Positions 53,901 to 63,782 of a stretch of 64,000 nt of DNA are shown here, piece after piece. This stretch comes from Fratercula arctica (Eukaryota; Chordata; Aves; Charadriiformes; Alcidae): contig CANTUZ010000004.1 in NCBI GenBank assembly GCA_947846985.1, forward strand, positions 49,205,672 to 49,269,671, given 5' to 3'. A program made the translations under genes and the position numbers. Below the pieces are notes generated by a model, which saw only the letters and a program-made list of their open reading frames with translations, searched no databases and was not told where the DNA came from. The first letter of the stretch is position 1. Every line of letters starts with the position of its first letter.

Positions 53901-56900
53901 TTTCCTAAAGAGGAGACTCAAGATGTCATGCATGTCCATCTTCCAACTACTGCTTTTCAAATGGATGTTAGGATGTTAAAAAATACCATGATCTGATGCC
54001 TCTTGAGAACTTTCCAGAAAAAAAAAAAGCACATTTTAAGACAGAGACAAAACAATGAAACAAAGGTTTTACCTAAGGCTGGAATTGTTTGCTTCATGCC
54101 AGAAGGTGAGTCTATTTTGAAATACTTGGTCAAAAGTAGAACCTCTTCTACGCAACTGGAGAGACTATATTCAAAAGGGGCAGGATAGCACGGTATGACT
54201 TTTACAACAGTGCTGCAAGTTTCACTTGGTCTGAGCCTTAGCAGCTGTTCTTTTGTTAAGATATTCACTTAAGAAGGCATCTAGTCTTTAAGTAAACAGA
54301 AGCAGCACAAAAGTGAGACTAACAATGAATTATAATTTATATCACTAATTTAAAAAGTTGTTCTTTGCTAGCAGAAACTGACTGTAACAAAATTGATTCT
54401 GGCTGTTCTTTCACATGCACTCCAATCTACTACATTAAAAACTTCACAGCTTGAGCTACCTTCCTCGTTATTTTCAGAATGACTTCTTGATCTTCATAAT
54501 TTTAAAATTAATTTCTGTCATTTCAAGGCATTTTCTCCAGTTTCCAAGTGTATTTGAAACTCTTCCAATTTATCAGCATTCTTCCCAAGCCATGGGAAAG
54601 CTAGAGTTTGAAAGCTAGAGTTTACTATTCAAGTACTAATTAAACTACCGCTGTACAGATGTGACTTTCGTTGTTTGAATAGGCCATGCCAGACTTCCAT
54701 CTCTCTACCAAATATCCTCCAAATATGACTAGACAGGCAGGAGCAAGCATTCGACCTTTTCTGAGATTTTGAAAAAAATGGTTAAGTCAAGTCACATCTT
54801 AGTCCTCAAGTCTTTCAGCTCATGGCTTTCCATCCAAGTCATCCCAATTCCAAGGTTTTGGTTTGTTTTTTGTGTTTGGTTTTTTTTTTTTTTTTAAAAA
54901 AAAGACAGCTTCATAAGAGTTAAAACTAGTGAGAACCCATAAGCACAGAAGGGGCTTATAATAGAGCTTCTTCCTTCCACAAATGCTTGTCTGGAGATGC
55001 TCACATTCCCTTCTTAATACCACACCTTGAAGCCTTACATCTCACACACTATTATTTCACAAACCAATACTAGGTTCTACATGAATACCAAAAAAGTAGA
55101 AGCTTAGCCAGGATATACAGACAAGCCCTCAAGACTCTTAAAGTTAAGATTCAAGAGTTATGTTTAAGGAAATAGAGACCAACTACTTGATTAATGATGC
55201 TGTCAACTCATGAAGGCCATAATATGCTCGCAGAGCATCTCACTGTTGTGGGTAGAGTCAGCCAACCAGGGATATCGCTCTACCTTGTGAGGTACACTGC
55301 CCACTTGACATAAAAGCCTGGGAGAACCTTCCTGCTTCTACTGCAGGAAACCAAATCATTTGTGGTTGTTTTCTTTTCCCCTGAAGGCAGGTGCAGCACA
55401 AGACTATACAACAAAACTGAGCACACACTGGCCAAACGAACTGCATCAGCTTGGAAAATTAGCACGTTGTTTAAGAGTAGTAAGAGAAGCTACAGCCAGC
55501 ATTTTACAACATATTCAGGCAACAGGTACAGAAAAGTATTTGGTCATCATACAGGCTACACAAATGAAAAAGCGTACTATGTCCTATACATGTTGTCTTT
55601 ATTCCCAGCTTGGTTAGCTGGAAGGTAAATAGCTTTAAAAGAGCTATTCTTTCTTTCTTTTATAATCCTCATTTATGAGCTGTATTACAGAACAGCTTTT
55701 CTCCAGCTATTTCATCCACTTGTGCCAAAACAAGCACTTGTGCAGATGCATTGTGAAAGGGATCATGAAATTAAGGGTTAACATTAACCTGGGCAAGAAA
55801 GGTTAGTCATAATCCTTGATCAGCTCACAATATGATTCACCACATGGTGCCACAGAACTTTGTGCCAGGACAAGTAATGAATGTGAAGGCAAGACCATTT
55901 TGGAATTGTTCTAAATTGCTGTTGCTATTAGAAGACACTACAGCATTAACCTGAACTTCTTGCCAAAAACTCTAGATGTTTTACAGGAGATTCAAGATCC
56001 CCACTATCAGTCTTTCTGTTATTAAAATTTAGCAGTTATTTTCACTTGTGGAAAAAGTGTACTTTCTATCGTCTTAGATTCACACTTTAGTCAAGTCATC
56101 TTTTGCTCCCATGAATCCTTTTCAGTAGGGAGTAACCCAGTTGCACACTTTCATTCACACTTGTTTCTGCATTTCCACACCTCCCTTCAGGATTTCCACT
56201 TTTTTCAAGCTGCCATTGTGTACAAACAGAACCTGTCCCTGTTTTCAGAACCCATTTTTGGCAATAAATAAAGCATTTACAAAACCTTTTACTTGACAGA
56301 TTAAAGGAGGAGAGGAGCAGAAGAGTGAGGATAAAACCACTGATGAGACATCATCTGACATTTTCCACTCCCCTTATTCTTTTTCATGCTTTACTGTAAG
56401 TACAGAAATAAAAAACAATCAACCTACACCACATTACGGCATGCCAACACACTCCTGTATAGACTCCACACAGTGTAGAAGTACTAATAAACCCTTCTAT
56501 GCTCTTACAAGTCTCTGGTCCAAAACCTACAGTGACTATCAGTAAAAGGACAGCTTAATTTCCAAATTTATGCAAACTTTAGTGCCTCAAACTAGAAATT
56601 ACAAGCTGCTACTATAAGTTTACAGACAACACTGCTTGGTCATCACTGGTCCACATCTAGGCCCAGAGTTTAATTACAAGTCATGAGTTCAACAGTTCAA
56701 GAATACAGAAGATTCCCCTACAAACTGCATATCTCAAGTGCTTCATCAAGACGCAAGCTGAGTAAGCACTTCTATTTTCAGAGTTAACATCATTCCAAGA
56801 CCTCATATACACCTTTCAAGAACAGCATGTATTTAAGGTGAAGACAATGAAAATAATTAAGTTATTAGAAGAACTCTAAAAATGGACCTGTTATAATTTA

Positions 56901-58169
56901 AAAAAACATCTGATTAGCCTCTACTATTAGACATCCTTACTGGACAAAGTATTAGACAAAGGGTCATGCACTTCACATACGAGAACTGCAGGTGCTTGTA
57001 CACAAAGTCCACCGCATTCGGAATATGCTTCACCTGGTTTGGGCTTGTGGAGTAAACAAGGAAGCAGTTCAGCTACTTGAGTACAAGTTACAACAGAAGC
57101 AGAATCTTACAGTTAAAGTAACCAAACATACTTCAGGTTCAACACTTGCATTTTTTACTATTTAAAAAATTGCAGAACTAAAGTTGAACAATACTTTGAC
57201 ATTTAGTCAGATTAGTTTTTTTGGTGTCCCATTGGTACCCTAAAGTTTGATCTACAGAAGGGTGCCATTGCAACTGAAGTCAGTGAAACAAAGCTAATGC
57301 ATTACATGAAGAACATGGTCTCAGGGTTCTCAGGGAGAAAACTGACTGGAGACTATTTTGCATTACTCACTCCAGTGTAGAGATAATATCTCATTTCACA
57401 AGTGAGATGAAGAGAATAGATTCCTTAGTGTCTCAATAGCATGCTTGAACCACACAACAGACCCACAGATTACACCAGCAGAAAATAACCCAGGAAATAT
57501 TAAAAAAATATTAAAAAACTTTTCAGAGCACCAGGCCTCTGACATAAAGCAAGGGTCTACTAGCATCAACAGCAGCGTAGTACTCAGTAACCTGACTTTC
57601 AACTGTATTTACTTGATGACCTGTTCTTCTGCCCAGAGCTGATAGTTACCTACATGGCGGTCACTGATTTTTGCAATTAAATACTGTTGTCAAACATCAA
57701 GCACTTAGTTATATGAAGTGAAGAAAACTTCAACTCCTACCAGTACTTGCTTTTTTTTGTTAGGGAAAAAGGAATCCTGAGATGTTTTGGTAATTCTTTT
57801 CAGTCATTAGAACACTTTATTATGTCACAAAAACAGGCTTTTCTCTAATTATCTAAAATGAAGCTGTAAGGTTAAAAAAATAATTAAAATAAGAAAGCAT
57901 CACTTCAAGAAGGATCATCGCTGAACTTACACTTTTTCCCCCCTTACAACTCTCATCCACCTTGCAAACTAGTCTTAACTTAAATGGTTGAATTCTGGCT
58001 GATCTACATTCTTGAATTTGTTATGTAGCTTTAAGTTACTTTTAATCTACTTTGCACTTCACATTTACATGTTATTTTGGTAGATACTTACCAGATTAAT
58101 ATTGTACGTTTTACATGTCAGATCATCCAAGCTCTGGTTCTGCAGCTTTTCTGTTATTAGTGTTACCAT
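8587..58169 (-). CDS. FAM53A: FAM53A, nuclear protein of the FAM53 family (spliced CDS, 4 coding exons)
   Basis: The CDS joins 58169-58092, 50949-50895, 48609-47807 and 8910-8587 on the minus strand. This gives 419 codons plus TGA; family members are usually about 390-420 residues. The N-terminus MVTLITEKLQ and the C-terminal DLDLEQIENN are recognised FAM53 hallmarks, and the start fits FAM53A better than FAM53B (MVMVLSE) or FAM53C (MITLITEQ). Visible features: a serine-rich, probably disordered chain; RSLSEP at residues 123-128, an exact RSxSxP 14-3-3 site; SKVWTPVSKRR at about 143-153; a tandem CNSGGSATLQR / CNSHGSATLQR repeat at about 154-175; RRRLSLS at 237-243; RSQP at 277-280; a basic nuclear-localisation-like cluster KKSRLKRRR at 286-294; and an acidic C-terminal part with EDDDDD at 326-331. 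There is no signal peptide or membrane segment. From the family: FAM53A is nuclear and was described in the dorsal neural tube, FAM53B (Simplet) promotes nuclear beta-catenin, and FAM53C binds DYRK1A. Molecular role here is inference. Assignment to the family is near certain; the A paralog is very likely. Confidence 0.95.
12239..12272. promoter_or_regulatory. Three CAGCTG E-boxes in 34 bases
   Basis: CAGCTG at 12239-12244, 12258-12263 and 12267-12272 inside FAM53A's large intron, in a locally GC-richer stretch (12.15-12.35 kb). Such a cluster would suit basic helix-loop-helix factors, but part of it is a CAG-rich run and could be chance. Confidence 0.3.
17521..17533. repeat. Poly-T run
   Basis: Thirteen consecutive T. 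Confidence 0.8.
18338..18357. repeat. T14 followed by A6
   Basis: A T-run of 14 that changes directly into a run of six A before CGG. Confidence 0.8.
23890..23932. repeat. TA/CA microsatellite
   Basis: About eleven AT units, then four AC units, then a second short AT stretch. Probably variable in length between individuals. Confidence 0.92.
24882..24896. repeat. Short TA repeat
   Basis: GTATATATATATATT, about six TA units. Confidence 0.8.
25126..25154. repeat. A12 / T10 inverted repeat
   Basis: Twelve A, the spacer CAACAAG, then ten T. The arms can pair into an A-T hairpin on either strand. Confidence 0.8.
26051..26062. repeat. G12 run
   Basis: Twelve consecutive G in the large intron; C12 on the transcribed sense strand of FAM53A. 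Confidence 0.9.
31566..31590. repeat. Perfect 11-base inverted repeat with 3-base loop
   Basis: Arms AGACTACCACT (31566-31576) and AGTGGTAGTCT (31580-31590) flank CCT. On the plus strand the second arm runs into a T-stretch. See findings for the possible meaning. Confidence 0.88.
32045..32069. repeat. G-rich tract, potential G-quadruplex
   Basis: GGGG-C-GGGG-A-G13-TG on the plus strand, which is the template strand of FAM53A. It has enough G-runs for an intramolecular quadruplex with one-base loops. Confidence 0.85.
33713..33735. repeat. Small overlapping inverted repeats
   Basis: GATACC-A-GGTATC (33713-33725) overlaps CCAGGT...ACCTGG (33717-33735). Short and of unknown meaning. Confidence 0.5.
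38215..38234. repeat. Poly-T run (T20)
   Basis: Twenty T, preceded by GGTTTTGTG. Confidence 0.9.
39023..39080. repeat. T/G-rich low-complexity tract
   Basis: T-runs broken by GG or GGG, ending in T14. Same type as the tracts at 52.87, 54.85 and 62.43 kb. Confidence 0.8.
42446..42487. repeat. 21-base tandem duplication
   Basis: Two adjacent 21-base units beginning GTCTCTGCAG, differing at two positions. A small local duplication in the intron. Confidence 0.8.
44885..44896. repeat. Poly-A run
   Basis: Twelve consecutive A followed by TCAAATCAAAA. Confidence 0.75.
47807..48609 (-). CDS. FAM53A: FAM53A coding exon 3 (main exon, residues 45-312)
   Basis: The largest exon completes Glu45 and encodes residues 46-312, from ESPWKALNGG to DFFKMTR. 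It carries most of the family signature: PPTKRHCRSLSEP, the SKVWTPVSKRR block, the tandem SATLQR repeats, the RRRLSLS motif, SANSTPTSTPELSRR, the SQPCVLN block and the basic KKSRLKRRR cluster. The acceptor is TTTTGTTTTCAG just above 48609 and the donor GTGAGA starts at 47806, phase 0. The frame stays open for 19 codons past the donor (stop at 47749-47747), but that tail looks unlike the family and is taken as intron. Confidence 0.96.
48610..50894 (-). other. FAM53A: FAM53A intron 2-3, 2.3 kb
   Basis: GT-AG intron between the 55-base exon and the main exon. It is AT-rich. The only element recognised is an ancient LINE-like remnant near 50.0 kb. Confidence 0.9.
49990..50105 (+). mobile_element. 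Ancient CR1/L3-like LINE 3' end (degenerate)
   Basis: From memory, the order of TGTAAGCTCTTCAAGGCAG (from 50002), GGACCATC, then ACACAATGGGATCC and GCTCCTAGCATCTACTG resembles the 3' tail of old amniote CR1/L3-class repeats, which reads roughly as TGTAAGCTC..GGGGCAGGGAC, later CACAATGGG.CC, and ends GCTCCTAGGCGCTAC. Only the tail is present, with many substitutions, and no target-site duplication is visible. The exact family cannot be fixed without a repeat library. Confidence 0.55.
50895..50949 (-). CDS. FAM53A: FAM53A coding exon 2 (55 bases, residues 27-44)
   Basis: This short exon encodes YSSEKLNKSGSLFPFEIN plus the first base of codon 45. The acceptor is TTAATTTCAG and the donor is GTAAGT at 50894-50889, leaving phase 1. 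It was too short for a simple ORF search and was found by looking for the missing N-terminal part of the family between the start exon and the large exon. It joins both neighbours in frame without a stop. Confidence 0.93.
52869..52940. repeat. G/T-rich tract with quadruplex potential
   Basis: Starts with G7, then AGG, TTTGGG, TGG and GGGGG (52869-52897), followed by T-runs with GG and a final T12. It resembles no known transposon. On the sense strand of FAM53A it reads as an A/C-rich tract. Confidence 0.85.
53779..53790. repeat. Poly-T run
   Basis: Twelve T. Confidence 0.75.
54596..54623. repeat. 14-base perfect tandem duplication
   Basis: GAAAGCTAGAGTTT occurs twice head to tail without mismatch. 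Confidence 0.85.
54854..54903. repeat. T/G-rich tract ending T16A8
   Basis: GGTTTTGGTTTG-type sequence leading to sixteen T directly followed by eight A. Confidence 0.85.
58092..58169 (-). CDS. FAM53A: FAM53A coding exon 1 (start codon, residues 1-26)
   Basis: This stretch encodes residues 1-26, from MVTLITEKLQ to TYNINL. The start ATG at 58169-58167 has a strong context (ACC before and G after, A at -3). An in-frame TGA at 58232-58230, twenty codons upstream, excludes a longer product. The exon ends CTG followed by a textbook GTAAGT donor at 58091-58086, phase 0. Confidence 0.95.
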
Positions 58170-58192
58170 GGTAGTTGTTCCTTTTCCACGGC

Positions 58193-58240
58193 TCACACGG
58201 AAGTGTTGGAGGCTCTTCGGTCTCTTGTTTCAATACTCAT
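58193..58240 (-). promoter_or_regulatory. Upstream ORF 4 (15 codons) overlapping uORF 3
   Basis: Encodes MSIETRDRRASNTSV and ends in TGA 23 bases before the FAM53A ATG. It overlaps uORF 3 in another frame. It is the longest uORF in the leader and the one closest to the real start, so it is the most likely to matter for reinitiation. Confidence 0.45.
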
Positions 58241-58247
58241 GAGCCAT
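58230..58247 (-). promoter_or_regulatory. Upstream ORF 3, in frame with FAM53A
   Basis: ATG GCT CAT GAG TAT TGA, with an AAATGG context. It is in the same frame as the main CDS, and its TGA is the in-frame stop that fixes the FAM53A start at 58169. Confidence 0.5.
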
Positions 58248-58274
58248 TTCTGGTTTAGCTTAACGTTTTGCGAT

Positions 58275-58286
58275 TTATGCTTCCAT
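58275..58286 (-). promoter_or_regulatory. Upstream ORF 2 in FAM53A 5' UTR
   Basis: ATG GAA GCA TAA, a three-codon uORF with G at +4 and A at -3 (AAGATGG), so a good initiation context. Confidence 0.45.
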
Positions 58287-58316
58287 CTTATTGCCAAAGT
58301 TTATTTCCAAATGCTG

Positions 58317-58328
58317 TCAGTGTATCAT
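58317..58328 (-). promoter_or_regulatory. Upstream ORF 1 in FAM53A 5' UTR
   Basis: ATG ATA CAC TGA, a three-codon uORF about ten bases into the inferred exon. Being so short, it would act only by capturing scanning ribosomes. Its relevance depends on the exon boundary at 58338 being right. Confidence 0.45.
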
Positions 58329-61300
58329 GTCTGATTTGCTGTAAAATTAGGGCAGAAAAAGGAAAGTCAGAAAAATTCTTGCGTATATCACAATTAGTGT
58401 TGTAGTAACAGGACTCATTTGAACCATTCATTTGTGCAAATATACCACTCTGTGACCAATGCTATTGCCCACCTTTTCAGATTACATGTGCCCAATCATG
58501 AAAGAATACTCCTATTGAGATTTCATTGATTACAACTTCAGAAGGGAGATAGACTCATATATATTTACTATTTGCATATTATTTGGCCATTTTCTACTAC
58601 TAAACTGATTCCACCTGGGATTTTAACTAAGGCAGAAGGAAAGACAATTTTTCCCTCATTTAAACTACTACTGAAGTATTCGCCAGGTATACTAGAACAG
58701 CGTATGAAATATGCAGATGCTTACCATACTGTCCTGTATGTTGAATGCTATTTGCCATTTTAAGACATTCTACCATACAGCTTCATTGCTAAGCCCTTCT
58801 TAAAAGAAGAGTGGAGCAGTGGGTAGCTCAAATGCTATATCCAGTTTCTAAACCCTCAGCTATTTTTAATATATTCCCTGTGGGTTTTTTTTCTTTTTTA
58901 AAGGTTATGTAATTGCTACCTGTCAGCAAACACCAGATCTTAAACTTGTAAGCAGGACAGATTACCACACATGCAAAAGCACCAGTGACAAAAGCTTAGA
59001 TACCCTTATTCTGTAAGCAGTCATCCAAATCAAAAGCACTAGATTCACTGCCTGCCTCTTTCTATCTTAAGAATCCTCTACATAATTTCTTCCCCTCTCT
59101 CTCTTCCCTAAGCATCAGAAACCCTTAACTGCTGCAGTATCATTCCTCACTGTCTTCCAGAAGTCTTTATTAGCTGGTTATTTTTACCACAGCAAATGGG
59201 CTTCTACACTTTCCTCAATTCCACCTCATTCTTCCAGTTCTCAAGAAGACCCAGAACAAAACCACAGGCCTTCAGCTTCTCCATTTTCCATCTTCTACCA
59301 TCAAGTCTTTCAGGCTCACCACAGTTCTCAAATTCACTTCCAGTTTTCAAATCCAAGTCCACATCAGTATTAATTGCAATTTCTTCACACTACCTTCAAC
59401 GAACTCAAACTCTTACCATAACTTTGCCTTACTGTGTTAACAAAAACATATTTCCTCCTCATGCTGATGATCCATTAGTGACATGCGTTAACCATTCTTG
59501 CTTATGATTTAAGTTGGTCAAGCACATTCAGTGATTACTTACAAAATAAAAAATGGGAAGAGATCCACACACAGGTATTTCCCTATTTAAACAAAGCAAC
59601 ATAAGCCTTGGGGAAGAAACCCTGATGCTGCTAGGACCAGAAGGTCACTTCCATTCACTAGGTTTTGAAGTCTGCACTAAAAAAGAAGAGCAGAAAATAA
59701 TAATTTTAAATTAATGTTTCCATAAAATATTGCCTCTTTTCCACATTACTGCTTATCAGCTGTTTAAATAACAAGTAGTAGCAAGAAAAAAAAAGCCACT
59801 TGAGTGCATGAGCCAAGTTAAACCCATTTAAAACTAAGATACTAATAGTATTTATGGTAATGTTAGATTATCTTTTAAACCTGTTGCCTTTGAGTACATC
59901 CTGAAACATGATTTACATATGCTAACCATACACTATTTCACCTTCACAGAAGTCTACGTAACAGCCTCCCTTAGCCTGATAGCTGTCCCACAATCATACT
60001 CTCTCTCCATCTTTTGGCCTCATTCTCCTATCTACTTCTATTTGCTATAAGGTGGGATGCTTACAAGTGCTCCTCAACCACAAGCAGTGCTACCCAGATA
60101 TCTGGAGTTTCCACTGGTTTGTTTTTACTGAATGTATCCTATCTTTCAGGAAAGTACCCAACTTTCTACATTTTACTACATCTTGTTCTGAAATTACACC
60201 AAGTCAAATACCAAAACCACTCAGGTTCATACACTCACTGGTAAAAGTTGCATATACCCTTTTTGATGTAAGTAAAGTGTGGTTCGTTAAAAGCTATGCA
60301 AGCTTAAGTGCAAGTGTGCGAACAGAACAGTATTTAGAGTAGCATGATCAAACATTTTAATGTTCCTTTTAAACCTGGTGAAGTTTAAAGTCGATCTAGA
60401 AATCCAGAATAGGAGTCAAAAGAAAGGCTAAGTAGGGGTCAGAAATTGACCACATACAGCCTGAAAACATATGGAAGCTGAGGACCTTAGACAAAGACTT
60501 TCAGATTCATTTTAAGGATTAAGATTTCCACAACTAAGAGGCTACTACTAAGAACTAGCTGAAAAGTTCAGCAGGTGTTTAATTACTTTTCTGTTTGGAA
60601 AGGCCATGTAGGCATTTGCGTGGTTTTTTTCCTCAAGGAAAAAAGCAAATCCAATAAAACGACCAAAGACAGGGGAGGAACAAGGTTTTGATCTTTAATC
60701 AGTTAACTATAATGTAGTTAAGTTTCACTTAGTTCTTTTAATCTTTGAATGTTTCACTGAATTTTTAAATCAGCATAACACAAACTAGAAAAAGGAGAGA
60801 ATAGACAGAAGGATATTGGTCTTTAGTTAATGAACCAATACATTCAGTTGTATGAAAGGATAAAGGGGAGGCAAATGAAATCACAGAAGCATGGCACTTT
60901 CAGAATCAAGCTGAACTGTACAGTTACCCACATTCCTAAATCCTACCAGATACTGAAAGTAGTACTTGAGAACTGCAACCATTCACGCCCTTTCAGACAG
61001 CGTGGAACCCAATTGGTTCTGAAACACAAGCAAAGTGGAAATTAAAAAGAAAGTTTCTCATTTTAGCAAGTCACACTTACCAACAATACTTTTTTTAAAT
61101 GAGACATGCTCAATTGAGAAAGATTTAGACAAGATTTTTTTAAGTATGTGTTTAAGGGCTACAAGGGACAGGGATGAAGGAGTAGCATTAGCCAGACAAG
61201 CCTTCATCTATCAGCTCCCAGTTTCTACAGCTCCCTTCCATCAGCAAATTCCACTTCTCAACACCAAGCACAAACCTAAGAGTAGGAGTTTTAGTTCAGA

Positions 61301-62424
61301 TCAGAAACATACTTTGGTATTGAATTCCCTTCTCATCCTGCTTTAATGTGCTTTATCTCCCATTACGGACCCGTCTCGCCCAGAAGTAATCCACTCTAAA
61401 ACAAAGCCAGAAGGTGCACTACAGCTACCTTTAGGTGTTCAGCACACTGCAAGAGACTAATGCTGGTCCGAAGCAAGCCACCATGCTAGGCATACGCTCT
61501 GCACATCAGTTATAACTGTTTTATGCTACAAATCTGTTCCTACTGGGCAGTCCTTTTTGCTAAGGATGACATAGTGAATGTTTAAGTGTAAAAAATGTTA
61601 CCATCATCACGCTCCTACCAAGGAAAGCCATTCTAGGTTGCAGTTTGATATATCTCAGCTGCCATCACAACTTTGTCAACATGCCAACACGTTTTCTTCT
61701 CTGGCTATTTGTTGCCTGCAGCAGTAGGCCAGCACAAGTGGTTTTGCTACTACAGAGAGAACTAGATCAAGCAATTTTTATATTTGGATAAAAACAAAAC
61801 ACTTCCTTTTGTTTCTGGGAAAGGTTGTTTTCCAGCTGGATCAGTTCCTCAGTCTGGTTTGCCATGAACTGGACACAAATGCTTGTGTGGGCACACTGTG
61901 GGACGCTGAGGCTGCTTATCAAGGTACCTGTCCAGCTACAGCATCATGGAAAAAAATAAAATAAAAAAGCCATACAAGACAGACAGCTGACATTAGAATT
62001 TCCCACACTGAGCCAGGCGGATTCTCCTACAATTAGGAATTAGATGACTCCTTCCAAAGCATGGTTTGAGCATGTTTTGTTCCTGTTTTTTCTTTTCCAA
62101 TTCATACTCCTTCGACTAGTCAAACTAACAAGCTCAAGGTGATCTGAAATCACCCCTGCAGCCTCAGCACCTTAACTCAGAGTGACCAAAGTCCCAGTTC
62201 ACTCTAGTTGAGCTATTTATACTCTACCAGGAATTGCTTCCCTCATCTTCACCAACTAATATTTGCTGTTAGGGACAAGAGATTCTTAAGAGTCACTCTA
62301 GCTTCATTAGGCTGTTGTCATTTAAAACTTCAATACATATTTACAAGCCTTACAAGCTTTTGGCCCTCAATACCTCCTAGAAGCAAGTTCCTTACATGAC
62401 AAAACTCCTCATGGTATTTTCACA

Positions 62425-62465
62425 TTTTGGGGTTTGGGTTTTTTGGTTTTTTTTTTTTTTGTTTC
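62425..62465. repeat. T/G-rich low-complexity tract
   Basis: TTTTGGGGTTTGGGTTTTTT followed by GG and about fourteen T. It looks telomere-like in part (TTTTGGGG), but it is short and irregular. Confidence 0.85.
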
Positions 62466-63768
62466 AAGATCCTCTGCTGCAGTATGTATTTAATGTACCC
62501 AGAGATAATTTTTTTTTTAATACATACTTTTTCTGCCATACTCTTTCCAGAGCTGGTTAAAGGCAGCTAACTTCTTTTCAGTCTCTCCGTATCATGCCCG
62601 TTATGCTTATCAAGCTGAATCCCTCTCAAACTGCTTGGCTCTTCAAACTAATTAGATTTTCAGTAACAGGAACCATTTGACCATCCTTGTTAGGGCAATA
62701 TGGATCCTGCTGAATTTGCATTCCTTCAGCTGCCTGACAGCAATAGGTCTTAGCACAATCAAGTTCTGCCTACTATTGCGAATACGTGCCCTGCTTTCTA
62801 TACAACCTGTGAGCGTACCCCAAAGATACACACCCCTGCTGTCACCAAGTCTCTACAGGTAGCAGCTGAGCCAGGCATGCAAGTTCAAACACTAAGATAC
62901 TCCAGGCCTTCAGGTAATAATAATAATAGCCCCTCAGAGCTCCAAGTTGGATGAAGTCCTACAAGATTATGGCCATCTTTCCCTTAGCACACCATCCTTT
63001 ATGGAGCCTGATTAGGTAGAAGAGTGAGAAAGCTGAGCCATCCAAGACAAACATTCATAACAAAAGATGTTAGTCAGTCTCTGTCCTGGGAGAGACTTAA
63101 TCTTACTATGATCTCCTTAAGCTTGGGATAGAGGCAAGGAAAAGAGAAGCTATTTTTACTGCTGAAAGGTAGACTAATGAAAAGGAATAACATAAACGGA
63201 ATATAAAAATCAAACTCCAAAGGCAAGCCAAAGCTAACATTCCTCACAATTGGAGAATGAACTGCGATGGAATCAGTATCACCATTATCTCCAATTTAAA
63301 GTTCTGTTCTGTGACACATTCTGAAGTCTAAGAAAAGAAAAGATTTATCATCTCTATAGTACTACTATGTAAGAGAGGTTTTATTTCTTTAAAAGTTTAG
63401 CCACAAACAGTAACGACTTGTAAAATCTCTGCCAAAATTAAGAGTGGAGATAGGAAAAAAAACTGCTTGTGTCACGAATTCTGTATCTTCTCAGTGACAT
63501 CACTAGGGTCTTTTTTGGGAAGACTACTAAAAATATGGACTACCCAACCCCCAATCAATTAAAGGATGTCAGAGGCTCATCCAATTTGACAACCTACTTT
63601 CAAAGAGATGAAGAGTCCTGATGAAGAACATAAAGCCAATTCAAAAAATTCTCTTCTTGGCTCTAAGAAAGTAAGGCAGCCAGACTCATTTCCAACCCAC
63701 TCCTCCTCCTCTGCATCCTGCAGGACAAAATGTTCCAGCAACAGCTCATCTCACTGGGAAAATTTACA

Positions 63769-63782
63769 TTTTTTTTTTTTTT
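63769..63782. repeat. Poly-T run
   Basis: Fourteen T followed by AAAC. Confidence 0.75.

Larger units (their letters stand above)
50950..58091 (-). other. FAM53A: FAM53A intron 1-2, 7.1 kb
   Basis: GT-AG intron after the start-codon exon. It holds G/T-rich low-complexity tracts at 52.87 and 54.85 kb, a short tandem duplication at 54.6 kb and nothing that looks coding. Confidence 0.9.
58170..58338 (-). other. FAM53A: FAM53A 5' UTR part of the start-codon exon
   Basis: The exon continues upstream of the ATG to a probable acceptor, CCTAATTTTACAG, ending at 58339. It is inferred to be an internal exon, with the first non-coding exon(s) and promoter upstream of it, because no CpG-rich promoter-like segment appears between here and the window end. 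It contains four upstream ATGs, each closed by a stop before the main ATG. The exon boundary has not been checked against transcripts; another transcription start inside or just upstream of it is possible. Confidence 0.65.

Noticed and set aside
62425..62465. Interstitial telomere repeat
   Set aside because: TTTTGGGG resembles ciliate-type repeats, not the vertebrate TTAGGG, and the tract is short and irregular.
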